64,000 bases of DNA from Chryseobacterium lathyri (GTDB taxonomy: Bacteria > Bacteroidota > Bacteroidia > Flavobacteriales > Weeksellaceae). The translations under genes were made by a program, and so were the position numbers. Below, in pieces: positions 44,169-51,920 of this stretch (position 1 is its first letter; the number at the start of each line of letters is the position of its first letter). The stretch is taken from positions 124,001-188,000 of the forward strand of contig NZ_QNFY01000001.1 in the NCBI RefSeq assembly GCF_003290185.1. Reading direction: 5' to 3'. The notes beneath the pieces were generated by a model, which had not been told where the DNA came from, did not search any database, and saw only the letters and a program-made list of their open reading frames with translations.

Positions 44169-44948
44169 ATGAAAACAAAACTTTTATTTTTAATTGCCAT
44201 GACGGCATCTTCTGTAAGTTTATTCTCACAGGTAGGAATAAATACAACAACGCCCAACCCCTCTTCAATTTTAGATATAGTCTCCACTAATAAGGGATTA
44301 TTAATTCCCCGTGTATCATTAACGGGAAATACTGATGTTACCACGATACCTAATCCCGCTAATGGATTGTTAGTGTATAATCTGGTAGATGCGGGAGGAG
44401 CTAGTCCTGTAAAAAAAGACAATTTTTATAAGTTCAACACTACTGTTAATAAATGGCAATTAGTGCTTGATGAAACCAGTCTGCCTTTGTTGGCGCCTGC
44501 AGTATTTAGGTTAGAAACTAGTATGAGCGATTTTTTAAATGGGCAAGGCGCAGCAAGTTCCGTAGTGATTCCAATGACTATGCTTTCTAATAAAATCACT
44601 GGACTGAGCTATGATAGTACTACTTCCACTATTACTTTTCCTGCCGGAACTTACAAAATGGAATTTGTTTATGAAGGTGATCATAATGCTGCTGGTTGCA
44701 CTATCAGTTCTTATCTTGTTGACTTCCCGGATGGAGCAGGTACTGCTTATAATAGAATACATACTACGGCTGCTCATAATCAGGGAGGTTCAAGCAATCA
44801 TGGGGGTGTAGTAACTTATACAACAACTGTTCCGGCCGGTAGAACATGGACAATAAAATTCGGCAGAGGACAATCCGGAAACTGTAGTGGGCTAGGAGGT
44901 ACCTTAAGAGCTAAAAGTACAGAGCTGTTAATTTTTAGAATGGATTAA
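44169..44948 (+). CDS. Secreted beta-sandwich protein, unknown function
   Basis: Exported protein of 259 residues. Signal peptide 1-20 (SSVSLFSQ), then the N-terminal module VGINTTTPNPSSILDIVS followed by KGLLIPRVSLTG, which is shared with the YadA-head-like protein at 25172 and many Bacteroidetes surface proteins. Residues 120-259 form a beta-rich, C1q/TNF-like domain with TITFPAGTYKMEFVYEGDH and VPAGRTWTIKFGRG, ending ELLIFRMD. No sorting domain is seen. Probably a surface or secreted structural or binding protein. Confidence 0.7.
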   Translation: MKTKLLFLIAMTASSVSLFSQVGINTTTPNPSSILDIVSTNKGLLIPRVSLTGNTDVTTIPNPANGLLVYNLVDAGGASPVKKDNFYKFNTTVNKWQLVLDETSLPLLAPAVFRLETSMSDFLNGQGAASSVVIPMTMLSNKITGLSYDSTTSTITFPAGTYKMEFVYEGDHNAAGCTISSYLVDFPDGAGTAYNRIHTTAAHNQGGSSNHGGVVTYTTTVPAGRTWTIKFGRGQSGNCSGLGGTLRAKSTELLIFRMD

Positions 44949-45095
44949 TGCGGTTTTTATAATATATTTTTTTACTCCTCTGGCACTTCAATATGTAGTT
45001 TAGATTCTAAGTTCACAAATGATATTCCCTCAAAATCTGGCCAGGGGTAAAAATTTTTTAGACATTCCGGATGTAAATATTTTTATGAATCTTGT

Positions 45096-45123
45096 AAAAC
45101 TGCCACAGGAATGTGGCAGTTTT
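45096..45123 (+). terminator. Intrinsic terminator
   Basis: AAAACTGCCAC and its complement form a perfect 11-bp stem with a 6-base loop, followed by AATTAG. It is 148 bases after the stop of the secreted-protein gene. Confidence 0.65.
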
Positions 45124-45282
45124 AATTAGTAAAAAATAAAATCTGCGTTCTGCGTTATCTGCTCAATATTCGGGAGATTAAAAACAATCATACACGAATA
45201 TAATTATCATAAAAAATCCTTCATTATATCTGAATATTTTTGAAATAACTCTCCCAAATTCGTCCATTCATCCGAAATTAGG

Positions 45283-45290
45283 TAAATTTG
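45283..45290 (+). promoter_or_regulatory. -7 promoter element of gpmI
   Basis: TAAATTTG, full match; transcription would start near 45294. The TTG within it is in frame with gpmI but cannot be the start codon. Confidence 0.5.
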
Positions 45291-45311
45291 TGTAACAAAA
45301 AGTTATACGAA

Positions 45312-46853
45312 ATGTCAAAAAAAGCAATATTAGCAATCCTTGACGGATGGGGACTGGGAACAAATCCAGAGGTGTCTGCCTTAGATAAAGCAAACACTCC
45401 ATTTATAGACGGCTGTTATCAAAAATTTCCACATACAACACTTGAAGCCAGCGGACTGGCTGTAGGACTTCCTGCAGGACAGATGGGGAATTCTGAAGTA
45501 GGGCACATGAATTTGGGAGCAGGAAGAGTGGTCTATCAGAATCTTGTAAAACTGAATATGGCCGTTGAGAACGGAACACTGGGACAACAGCAGGTCATTC
45601 AGGATGCTTTCGATTACGCTAAAAGAGAAAATAAAAAACTGCACTTTATCGGATTGGTTTCCAATGGTGGTGTACATTCGCATATCAATCACTTAAAAGG
45701 GTTATTAACTGCTGCCCAGGAGTTCGGACTGCATGAAAATGTTTTCGTTCACGCATTTACAGACGGAAGAGACTGTGATCCGCATTCAGGACTTGGGTTT
45801 ATAGAAGAGCTTCAGAACCATATGGAGGTTACAGTAGGCAAGCTGGCAACGGTGATCGGAAGATATTATGCAATGGACCGTGATAAAAGATGGGAACGTG
45901 TAAAACTGGCATACGATGCGATGGTAGAAGGAGTAGGGCTACAGACGACAGATGCTTTGACCGCTATTAAGTCGTCTTATGATAATAATGTGACTGATGA
46001 ATTCTTAAAGCCTATTATTCTGGTTAAAACAACAGAAACAGGAAACGTAGTTCCGGTAGCCAAAATTATAGATGGTGACGTGGTCATCTGTTTCAATTTC
46101 CGTACAGACAGAGGGCGTGAGATTACAGAAGTTCTTACCCAGAAAGATTTCCCTGATTTCTTTATGCGTAAACTCAACCTTCATTATATCACTTTAACCA
46201 ATTATGATAAAACCTATCAGAATGTACAGGTTGTGTTTGATGAAGAAGTATTGAAGGAAACAATGGGTGAAATTCTTGAAAGAAACGGTAAAACACAGAT
46301 CAGAATTGCCGAAACAGAAAAATACCCTCACGTAACGTTTTTCTTCTCCGGAGGCAGGGAAGAAGAATTCAACGGAGAAAGAAGACTGCTTTGTCCAAGT
46401 CCGAAAGATGTTCCCACTTATGATCTTAAGCCGGAAATGTCTGCTTATGACATTACCAATGCCATTGTGCCCGAATTGGAAAACGGAACAGCGGATTTTG
46501 TCTGTTTGAATTTTGCCAATACTGATATGGTAGGTCATACCGGAGTTTTTGAAGCAGCAGTAAAGGCCGCTGAAACAGTAGATAAATGCATTGAGAAAGT
46601 AGCAACTGCAGCTTATGAGCATGGCTATGCCGTATTTATCCTGGCTGACCATGGAAACTCAGATGTAATGATCAATCCGGACGGTACTCCCAACACACAG
46701 CATTCTACGAACCTTGTACCATTTATTGTGATGGATAAAGACCATACATGGAATTTAAAACCTGGGAAACTTGGAGATGTAGCACCGACTATCTTAAAAG
46801 TAATGGGAGTAGAGATTCCGGAAGTAATGACAGGAGATATCTTAGTTAGTTAA
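45312..46853 (+). CDS. gpmI: 2,3-bisphosphoglycerate-independent phosphoglycerate mutase
   Basis: Glycolytic enzyme of 513 residues that interconverts 3- and 2-phosphoglycerate with two manganese ions. The metal centre is seen in LDGWG (Asp11), the phosphorylated Ser61 in MGNSEVGHMN, substrate Arg residues in FTDGRDCDP, RYYAMDRDKRWER and NFRTDRGRE, and the second metal set in NFANTDMVGHTG, LADHGNSDVM and NTQHSTNLVP. Length fits the family (about 510). The ATG at 45312 is chosen because an upstream TTG lies within the promoter. It is followed by a good terminator. Confidence 0.97.
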   Translation: MSKKAILAILDGWGLGTNPEVSALDKANTPFIDGCYQKFPHTTLEASGLAVGLPAGQMGNSEVGHMNLGAGRVVYQNLVKLNMAVENGTLGQQQVIQDAFDYAKRENKKLHFIGLVSNGGVHSHINHLKGLLTAAQEFGLHENVFVHAFTDGRDCDPHSGLGFIEELQNHMEVTVGKLATVIGRYYAMDRDKRWERVKLAYDAMVEGVGLQTTDALTAIKSSYDNNVTDEFLKPIILVKTTETGNVVPVAKIIDGDVVICFNFRTDRGREITEVLTQKDFPDFFMRKLNLHYITLTNYDKTYQNVQVVFDEEVLKETMGEILERNGKTQIRIAETEKYPHVTFFFSGGREEEFNGERRLLCPSPKDVPTYDLKPEMSAYDITNAIVPELENGTADFVCLNFANTDMVGHTGVFEAAVKAAETVDKCIEKVATAAYEHGYAVFILADHGNSDVMINPDGTPNTQHSTNLVPFIVMDKDHTWNLKPGKLGDVAPTILKVMGVEIPEVMTGDILVS

Positions 46854-46873
46854 AAATTCAATAATATTGTCCG

Positions 46874-46908
46874 AAAAATGCCGTTATGGTATAGATGGCG
46901 GCATTTTT
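46874..46908 (+). terminator. Terminator of gpmI
   Basis: AAAAATGCCG pairs with CGGCATTTTT around a 15-base loop, with T residues at the end, 20 bases after the stop codon. Confidence 0.7.
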
Positions 46909-46974
46909 GTATGATTTATATCAGTCATTGTATGAGTTGCATAGGTTATTATGCGACAAATAATAAATAAATCA

Positions 46975-46982
46975 TATCTTTG
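46975..46982 (+). promoter_or_regulatory. -7 promoter element of the desaturase gene
   Basis: TATCTTTG, a full match to TAnnTTTG, 23 bases before the ATG. Confidence 0.5.
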
Positions 46983-47005
46983 TAAATTAAAATCCATATA
47001 GTAAG

Positions 47006-47986
47006 ATGTATCAAAAGCTTGTCAGAAAAGAAGTAATGGGAATATTGGAAAAGGAAGTAGGTTCTTTTCTGGATAAATTTTTAACGCCAATTGAAAAAAT
47101 CTGGCAGCCTTCCGATTATCTTCCGGATCCGTCAAGCGCTGATTTTAAATATGACTTAGAAGAAATTCAGACTTTTGCCCGTGAAATGCCTTATGATTTG
47201 TTTGTAACTCTGATTGGCGACTGTATCACAGAAGAAGCATTGCCTTCTTATGAATCATGGTTAATGGGAGTGGACGGAATAGATCAGGAGCAGAAAGAAG
47301 TGGGCTGGGCCCACTGGATAAGAGCATGGACTGGTGAAGAAAACAGACATGGAGATCTTTTGGGCAAATACCTTTATCTGTGCGGAAGAGTGAATATGAG
47401 AGAACTGGAAGTGACCACTCAATATTTAATTAATGACGGTTTCGATTTAGGGACAAGTATGGATCCATACAGAAACTTTGTTTATACAAGCTTTCAGGAA
47501 ACGGCTACCAATATATCGCACAGAAGAGTGGGTACATTGGCAAAACAATCAGGAAACGGAAAGTTAGCAAAAATGTGTGGTGTAATTGCTGCAGATGAAG
47601 CCAGACACGCAAAAGCATACAAACATTTCGTTGCTAAAATTTTAGAAATAGACCCATCAGAAATGATCCTTGCATTTGAAGATATGATGCGTAAAAAAAT
47701 CGTAATGCCTGCTCATATGATGAGACAGTCCGGACAAAAAGCCGGAGAGCTTTGGGGGCATTTCTCAGATGCAGCACAAAGATGTATGGTATATACAGGT
47801 CAGGATTATATCAATATTATGAAAGACTTATTGGATGAATGGAAGATAGAGCATGTAAAAGGACTTACTGAACAAGCTGAAAAAGCTCAGGAATACCTGA
47901 TGAAACTGCCTGCGAGACTTCAGAAAATTACGGACAGAATTTCAACTCCGGATTTACAGTTTCAGTTTAAGTGGGTAAAAGGCTAA
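47006..47986 (+). CDS. Acyl-[acyl-carrier-protein] desaturase (soluble diiron type)
   Basis: Soluble fatty-acid desaturase of 326 residues, of the plant stearoyl-ACP desaturase type. It places a double bond in saturated acyl-ACP with oxygen and ferredoxin. The diiron ligands are in two helix pairs: E-E-N-R-H near 111-115 (WTGEENRHGDLLGKYL), and AADEARHAKAYKHF near 195, plus Glu residues near 75 and 165 (FQETATNISHRR). Length and motifs fit the family. The gene is transcribed alone, between its own promoter and the terminator at 48014. Membrane unsaturation is the likely role. Confidence 0.92.
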   Translation: MYQKLVRKEVMGILEKEVGSFLDKFLTPIEKIWQPSDYLPDPSSADFKYDLEEIQTFAREMPYDLFVTLIGDCITEEALPSYESWLMGVDGIDQEQKEVGWAHWIRAWTGEENRHGDLLGKYLYLCGRVNMRELEVTTQYLINDGFDLGTSMDPYRNFVYTSFQETATNISHRRVGTLAKQSGNGKLAKMCGVIAADEARHAKAYKHFVAKILEIDPSEMILAFEDMMRKKIVMPAHMMRQSGQKAGELWGHFSDAAQRCMVYTGQDYINIMKDLLDEWKIEHVKGLTEQAEKAQEYLMKLPARLQKITDRISTPDLQFQFKWVKG

Positions 47987-48013
47987 CTTTACAAACATTA
48001 AATTATAAAACTT

Positions 48014-48040
48014 AAGAGTGCCATCGTTTTCGGCACTCTT
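48014..48040 (+). terminator. Terminator of the desaturase gene
   Basis: AAGAGTGCC and GGCACTCTT form a 9-bp stem with a 9-base loop followed by TTTTATTT. The -7 box of the next gene begins 10 bases later. Confidence 0.75.
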
Positions 48041-48049
48041 TTTATTTCT

Positions 48050-48057
48050 TATCTTTG
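48050..48057 (+). promoter_or_regulatory. -7 promoter element of the HAD gene
   Basis: TATCTTTG, full consensus match, 20 bases before the ATG at 48078. Confidence 0.5.
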
Positions 48058-48077
48058 CAAAGCTAAAAAAAGACAAA

Positions 48078-48509
48078 ATGTTAAATAACAAGAAAATTGC
48101 TGTTGATTTCGACGGAACTATTGTTGATGATGCATATCCGGCAATTGGTAAAGCAAAAATCTTTGCTTTCGAAACATTAAAAAGACTTCAGGCAGAAGGG
48201 TACAGGCTAATTCTCTGGACATACAGACACGGAAAGACTTTGGATGAAGCTGTAGAATTTTGCAGAAATAATGGTGTAGAATTTTATGCGGTGAATTCCA
48301 GTTTTGAAGGAGAAGTTTTTGATCCTGAAAATCAGTCAAGAAAACTGGATGCAGACTGGTTCATCGATGACAGGAATTTAGGAGGATTTCCAGGTTGGGG
48401 AGAAATCTACAATATTATCCAGGAAAGAATAGAATTCCGTGTAGAAGGAAAAGAAGTTCTGGCCTATTCAAAACTTAAAAAAGAAAAGAAAAAAGGACTT
48501 TTCTGGTAA
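48078..48509 (+). CDS. Small HAD-fold hydrolase (BT0820-like)
   Basis: Protein of 143 residues with the HAD nucleophile motif VDFDGTIVDD (Asp10, Asp12), an ILWTYRHGK motif II region (Thr) and a C-terminal WFIDDRNLGGF acidic motif. It lacks a cap domain. Close relatives in Bacteroidetes are annotated as HAD-type phosphatases of unknown substrate. The ATG at 48078 is preferred over one at 48018, because the latter lies in the terminator loop upstream of the promoter. An inverted-repeat element follows. Confidence 0.82.
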   Translation: MLNNKKIAVDFDGTIVDDAYPAIGKAKIFAFETLKRLQAEGYRLILWTYRHGKTLDEAVEFCRNNGVEFYAVNSSFEGEVFDPENQSRKLDADWFIDDRNLGGFPGWGEIYNIIQERIEFRVEGKEVLAYSKLKKEKKKGLFW

Positions 48510-48520
48510 CAATTTAAAAT

Positions 48521-48689
48521 AGAAGTTAGAAGCTAGAGATTAGAAATTAGTTTTTTAATGCTGCTGCTTCGTTTAGAACTTTATCAGAAAACCGTAGATG
48601 TTGGGAAGGCTATCATTTAATCTTACTTTAAAATATACATTAAGTTGTAGTCTAACTTCTAACTTCTAACATCTAATATCTAACATCTA
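48521..48689. repeat. Intergenic inverted-repeat element with short tandem units
   Basis: Left arm 48521-48550 (AGAAGTTAGAAGCTAGAG..) and right arm 48651-48689 (TCTAACTTCTAACTTCTAAC..) are built of repeated 7-base-like units and are complementary over most of their length, around about 100 bases. It fills the gap before map. Confidence 0.6.
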
Positions 48690-48694
48690 TAAAA

Positions 48695-49504
48695 ATGATT
48701 CAATTAAAAACAATAGAGGAGCTCCGCCTGATGAAGGAGAGTGCACACCTGGTTTCAAAAACACTGGGAATGCTTGCAAAAGAAATAAAACCTGGAATCA
48801 ATACTTTATATCTTGATAAGCTGGCTCATGATTTCATTAAAGATCATGGGGCAGAACCTGCTTTTTTAGGATATGGCGGTTTCCCGAATTCTTTATGTAT
48901 TTCTCCAAACGATCAGGTTGTTCACGGTTTTCCGAATAATGATATTATCAAAGAAGGAGATGTTCTTTCTGTAGACTGTGGGGTTATTCTCAACGGTTTT
49001 GTAGGAGATCATGCTTATACATTTGAGATCGGGGAAGTGAAACCTGAGGTTAAAAAACTATTGCAGGTAACCAAAGAATCCCTTTACAAAGGAATTGAGC
49101 AGTGCGTAAGAGGAAAAAGAATAGGGGATATTTCCCATGCCATCCAGGCACACTGTGAAAAAGAAGGATATGGGGTGGTGAAAGAACTTGTAGGACATGG
49201 TCTTGGAAGAAAAATGCATGAAGATCCTCAGGTTCCGAATTACGGAAGGCAGGGAAGCGGAAAAGTTATCAAAGATGGTCTTGCCATTGCCATCGAGCCG
49301 ATGGTGAACTTAGGAACGGAAAAGGTGAAATTCCATAATGACGGCTGGACGGTCACTACTTTGGATAACCTGCCTTCTGCCCATTTTGAGCATGACGTAG
49401 CAGTAATCAACGGGAAACCGGTGCTGCTTTCCACATTCAAATATGTTTATGAGGCCCTGGGTATCGTAAGTGATGAAGAAAAGCCTTTCCAATTGGATTT
49501 TTAA
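48695..49504 (+). CDS. map: Methionine aminopeptidase type I
   Basis: Essential enzyme that removes the initiator methionine from new proteins. The five metal ligands of the pita-bread fold are intact: Asp94 (SVDCG), Asp105 (GDHAYTF), His168 (GHGLGRKMHEDP), Glu201 (IAIEPM) and Glu232 (HFEHDVAV). His76-equivalent HGFPNN region is present. Length of 269 is normal. The stop codon TAA shares its last base with the ATG of the methyltransferase gene, so the two are translationally coupled. Confidence 0.97.
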   Translation: MIQLKTIEELRLMKESAHLVSKTLGMLAKEIKPGINTLYLDKLAHDFIKDHGAEPAFLGYGGFPNSLCISPNDQVVHGFPNNDIIKEGDVLSVDCGVILNGFVGDHAYTFEIGEVKPEVKKLLQVTKESLYKGIEQCVRGKRIGDISHAIQAHCEKEGYGVVKELVGHGLGRKMHEDPQVPNYGRQGSGKVIKDGLAIAIEPMVNLGTEKVKFHNDGWTVTTLDNLPSAHFEHDVAVINGKPVLLSTFKYVYEALGIVSDEEKPFQLDF

Positions 49505-50271
49505 TGAAAAAAGTAACTAAACTTTTACTCAATAAAATACCTCGTCCAATGCTTATTAAAATGAGTATCTGGGCGAGGCCGCTTATTTATCAGTTTTTTA
49601 AAGGAGAGGAATTCTATGATCCTATCGACGGAAGATCCTATCGGAAATTCCTTCCTTACGGCTATGGAAAACAACGCGAAAATGCGCTTTCTCCGGGGAC
49701 GCTGAGTTTGGAAAGACACCGTCAGATGTGGCTCTATCTTCAAAACGAGACCGATTTTTTCATTAAAAATGCCAAAGTTCTGCATATCGCTCCTGAACAG
49801 GAATTCCTCAGAAAATTCAAGATGATGAAAAATCTGAATTATATTTCTGCAGATCTTTTTTCCCCCATCGTAGATGTGAAAGCGGATATTCTGGATCTAC
49901 CATTTCTTGATGAAAGTTTTGATATTGTTTTCTGTAATCATGTCCTGGAACATATTGAAGACGATGCAAAGGCGATCAGTGAATTGTATAGAGTAATGAA
50001 GCCCGGAGGCTGGGGAATTTTTCAGGTTCCCATGAGAAACTCTATGGAAAAGACCTATGAAGATTTTTCAATAAAGGATCCGAAAGAACGTCAGAAACAT
50101 TTCGGACAGTACGACCATGTCCGCTGGTACGGAATGGATTATTTCGACCGTTTGAGGAAGGCCGGTTTTGAAACTGAACCCAATTTCTATTCCCAGAATT
50201 TTTCAGAAGAAGAAATCAAAAAATACGGGCTGAGACAAAATGAGATCTTGCCTGTAGTTTTCAAAAAATGA
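49504..50271 (+). CDS. SAM-dependent methyltransferase (class I)
   Basis: Protein of 255 residues with a class I methyltransferase fold: LHIAPEQEFLRKF near 95, ISADLFSPIVDVKADILDLPF with the acidic SAM-binding residues, FDIVFCNHVLEHIEDD near 140 and YRVMKPGGWG near 162. The FxxxHVLEH motif is typical of Methyltransf_11 proteins. Substrate unknown. It overlaps map by one base; the join with map is common in this group but does not tell its target. Confidence 0.85.
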   Translation: MKKVTKLLLNKIPRPMLIKMSIWARPLIYQFFKGEEFYDPIDGRSYRKFLPYGYGKQRENALSPGTLSLERHRQMWLYLQNETDFFIKNAKVLHIAPEQEFLRKFKMMKNLNYISADLFSPIVDVKADILDLPFLDESFDIVFCNHVLEHIEDDAKAISELYRVMKPGGWGIFQVPMRNSMEKTYEDFSIKDPKERQKHFGQYDHVRWYGMDYFDRLRKAGFETEPNFYSQNFSEEEIKKYGLRQNEILPVVFKK

Positions 50272-50275
50272 TTAT

Positions 50276-50310
50276 AATAAACCCGTCCTCATGTTGAAGA
50301 CGGGTTTATT
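50276..50310. terminator. Bidirectional terminator
   Basis: AATAAACCCGTC pairs with GACGGGTTTATT over 12 bp with an 11-base loop, between the convergent stops at 50271 and 50340. Confidence 0.75.
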
Positions 50311-50339
50311 TAAATATAGATAGAAGTTGTTTTTCGATC

Positions 50340-50666
50340 TTAGTGAGAAACAGATTTCAGTCCTACTACAGAACCAATTAAAGTTACGATAAAAAATACC
50401 CTCCAAAAGCTCACAGGATCTTTAAAAAAGAAAATTCCCATCAGCGCTGTTCCTACGGCTCCTATCCCTGTCCATACTGCATAAGCTGTCCCAATTGGAA
50501 GCGTTTGCGTAGCTTTGATCAGCAGTACCATACTGATTGTCATAGTCACCAGAAAACCGGCATACCAATAGTACATCTCAGATCCGGAAGTTTCTTTGGC
50601 TTTACCCAAACAAGATGCAAAAGCAACCTCAAACAATCCGGCGATGATTAAAATAATCCAATTCAT
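50340..50666 (-). CDS. sugE: SMR-family exporter, SugE/Gdx type
   Basis: Small multidrug resistance protein of 108 residues with four membrane helices. Glu13 (GLFEVAFA) is the substrate- and proton-binding carboxylate. The helix 3 motif TLPIGTAYAVWTGIGAVGTA is the signature of the SugE/Gdx branch, whose members export guanidinium or quaternary ammonium compounds. The start at 50666 (MNWIIL) is chosen: an in-frame ATG 141 bases upstream would add a non-conserved tail. It works as a dual-topology dimer. No guanidine riboswitch is seen upstream; a repeat element lies there. Confidence 0.9.
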   Translation of the reverse strand: MNWIILIIAGLFEVAFASCLGKAKETSGSEMYYWYAGFLVTMTISMVLLIKATQTLPIGTAYAVWTGIGAVGTALMGIFFFKDPVSFWRVFFIVTLIGSVVGLKSVSH

Positions 50667-50747
50667 TTTTTTAAATTTTCTCTCCTGCAAATTTCCGCAT
50701 TTGAAAGTAGAAACAATTTTACATTTGTTAAAAAAGGATTTATTTGT

Positions 50748-50886
50748 CGGGAAGTCGGACGCTCGAAGAGGGAAGTTATTAAATCTAAAAGAACAACTGC
50801 AGTGCAAATTTATTTGTTTTTAAAGAAGCTGTTAAAAATGAATGACTAATAGTAACTTCCAGCCTCCCGCTTCCAGCTTCCAGCCT
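50748..50886. repeat. Dispersed inverted-repeat element, copy 1
   Basis: Left arm 50748-50780 ends GAAGAGGGAAGTTATT; right arm 50844-50886 begins GACTAATAGTAAC and continues as pyrimidine-rich repeats (CTTCCAGC). The arms can pair. The 16-base and 13-base sequences are identical in the element at 57230-57416, with further similarity beside them, so the two are copies of one family. Confidence 0.7.
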
Positions 50887-50888
50887 TC

Positions 50889-51452
50889 TTATTTTATTTC
50901 TGCCCGGATCCTGCTCAGACTTACCTGTGTAATGCCAAGATAAGAGGCAATATGTCCCAGTTGAACTCTTTTTAAAAGATCGGATTTATTCGTCATCAGA
51001 TCTTTATAACGTTCCAGGGAGGTTTTAAACTGTCTTGAAATAATCAGTTCTTCCGTTTTCATAAGTTCCTTTTCTGCAAATTTCCTTCCCCAGTTAGCGA
51101 TGTGGATATCTTCATTAAAAAGTTTTCTCAGACTTTCCGTTTCCAGAATGTACAGATCACAGTCTTCCAGAAGCTCAATACTTTCATAGCCGGGTCTGTC
51201 TTCTACATAACTTTTCATGGAAACTATCGTTTCTCCTTCGCTTCCGAACCAGAATGTAATATCATTCTCAGCAGTAGAAGCATAAGCACGTACAATACCT
51301 TTCCTGATAAAATAGATATGCGGGATAATTTTATCTGCTTCCATAAGGCAGAAATATTTGGGATGTGATACTTCCTGAATGTGCTGTTTCAAAGCATTTT
51401 TAGAAGCTTCTGGCAAAACATAAATACGGTCAAGGATCTGATCTATATCCAT
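50889..51452 (-). CDS. Crp/Fnr-family transcriptional regulator
   Basis: Regulator of 187 residues with an N-terminal cyclic-nucleotide-binding-like beta-roll (about 20-125, IYFIRKGIVRAYAS, ENDITFWFGSEGETIVSM) and a C-terminal HTH (LGHIASYLGITQVSLSRIRAEI). The phosphate-binding Arg/Ser of true cAMP sites is not present, as in most Bacteroidetes members, so the ligand is unknown. It lies 5 bases downstream of a TfoX-like gene on the same strand and they form an operon. Its relation to the sugE gene further downstream is open. Confidence 0.85.
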   Translation of the reverse strand: MDIDQILDRIYVLPEASKNALKQHIQEVSHPKYFCLMEADKIIPHIYFIRKGIVRAYASTAENDITFWFGSEGETIVSMKSYVEDRPGYESIELLEDCDLYILETESLRKLFNEDIHIANWGRKFAEKELMKTEELIISRQFKTSLERYKDLMTNKSDLLKRVQLGHIASYLGITQVSLSRIRAEIK

Positions 51453-51457
51453 GAATT

Positions 51458-51790
51458 TTAATTGTTTTTTGAAATTTTCTTCTCTATGTTCTTAACTTCT
51501 GTTAATGCGGACTGGGCAAAATCTTTCCATTTGTTTTGATGTTCAGCCGGTATCTGAACCCATCCGTTCATCTTTTTCCCTTCAGAAGGTTCAAAAATAG
51601 AAGTTCCATTTAAACCTAAAGCTTCTTCTAAGACTGATCCACTGAGTTTTATCGCAATACTTCCATTTTTTGATAATAAGAATGCTTTACCATTAGGAGC
51701 TTTCAGGCAAAGAGCGCCAAACATTTTTCCCTGCTGAGCCTCCGGGATTTCTGCCGCTAATTCTGCAAAATGTTTTTCTGCTTCAGCCAT
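51458..51790 (-). CDS. TfoX/Sxy N-terminal-like small protein
   Basis: Cytoplasmic protein of 110 residues with GKMFGALCLKAPNGKAFLLSK, which matches the TfoX N-terminal domain pattern (MFGxxxxxxxGKxFA). The domain in Sxy/TfoX links to competence control, but single-domain versions are widespread and their role is unknown. It is the first gene of an operon with the Crp-like regulator. The C-terminus is Lys-rich. Confidence 0.65.
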   Translation of the reverse strand: MAEAEKHFAELAAEIPEAQQGKMFGALCLKAPNGKAFLLSKNGSIAIKLSGSVLEEALGLNGTSIFEPSEGKKMNGWVQIPAEHQNKWKDFAQSALTEVKNIEKKISKNN

Positions 51791-51877
51791 AGATGAATTT
51801 TGCTATAAATATATTACTTTTTCAAAGGCTGCACGTACTTTTCATGGAAACCAAACCCAATTAAATTTTGTTTTCAC

Positions 51878-51885
51878 TAACTTTG
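51878..51885 (+). promoter_or_regulatory. -7 promoter element of era
   Basis: TAACTTTG, full TAnnTTTG match, 35 bases before the ATG; no well-spaced TTG -33 element. Confidence 0.45.
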
Positions 51886-51920
51886 CAGCCCGGTTCAATC
51901 TTGAGCCTAAAAAATATTAT

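Larger units (their letters stand above)
44949..45311. other. Intergenic region before gpmI
   Basis: Holds a strong hairpin at 45096-45123, a possible degenerate repeat with ATCTGC units from about 45133, and the -7 element of gpmI at its right end. No gene seen. Confidence 0.5.

Noticed and set aside
43946..44422. Minus-strand open frame of 158 codons before and within the secreted-protein gene
   Set aside because: Overlaps the signal peptide of a well-supported gene and shows no protein-like features.
48521..48689. Possible CRISPR or tandem satellite
   Set aside because: Units are 6-8 bases, imperfect, inverted between the two ends, with no spacers and no cas genes.
50667..50747. Guanidine riboswitch before sugE
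   Set aside because: No conserved guanidine-riboswitch motifs (such as paired ACGR loops) were seen in the short leader.
50667..50807. 47-codon N-terminal extension of SugE
   Set aside because: SMR proteins begin directly with helix 1 and Glu13; the extension would break the fold and is not family-like.
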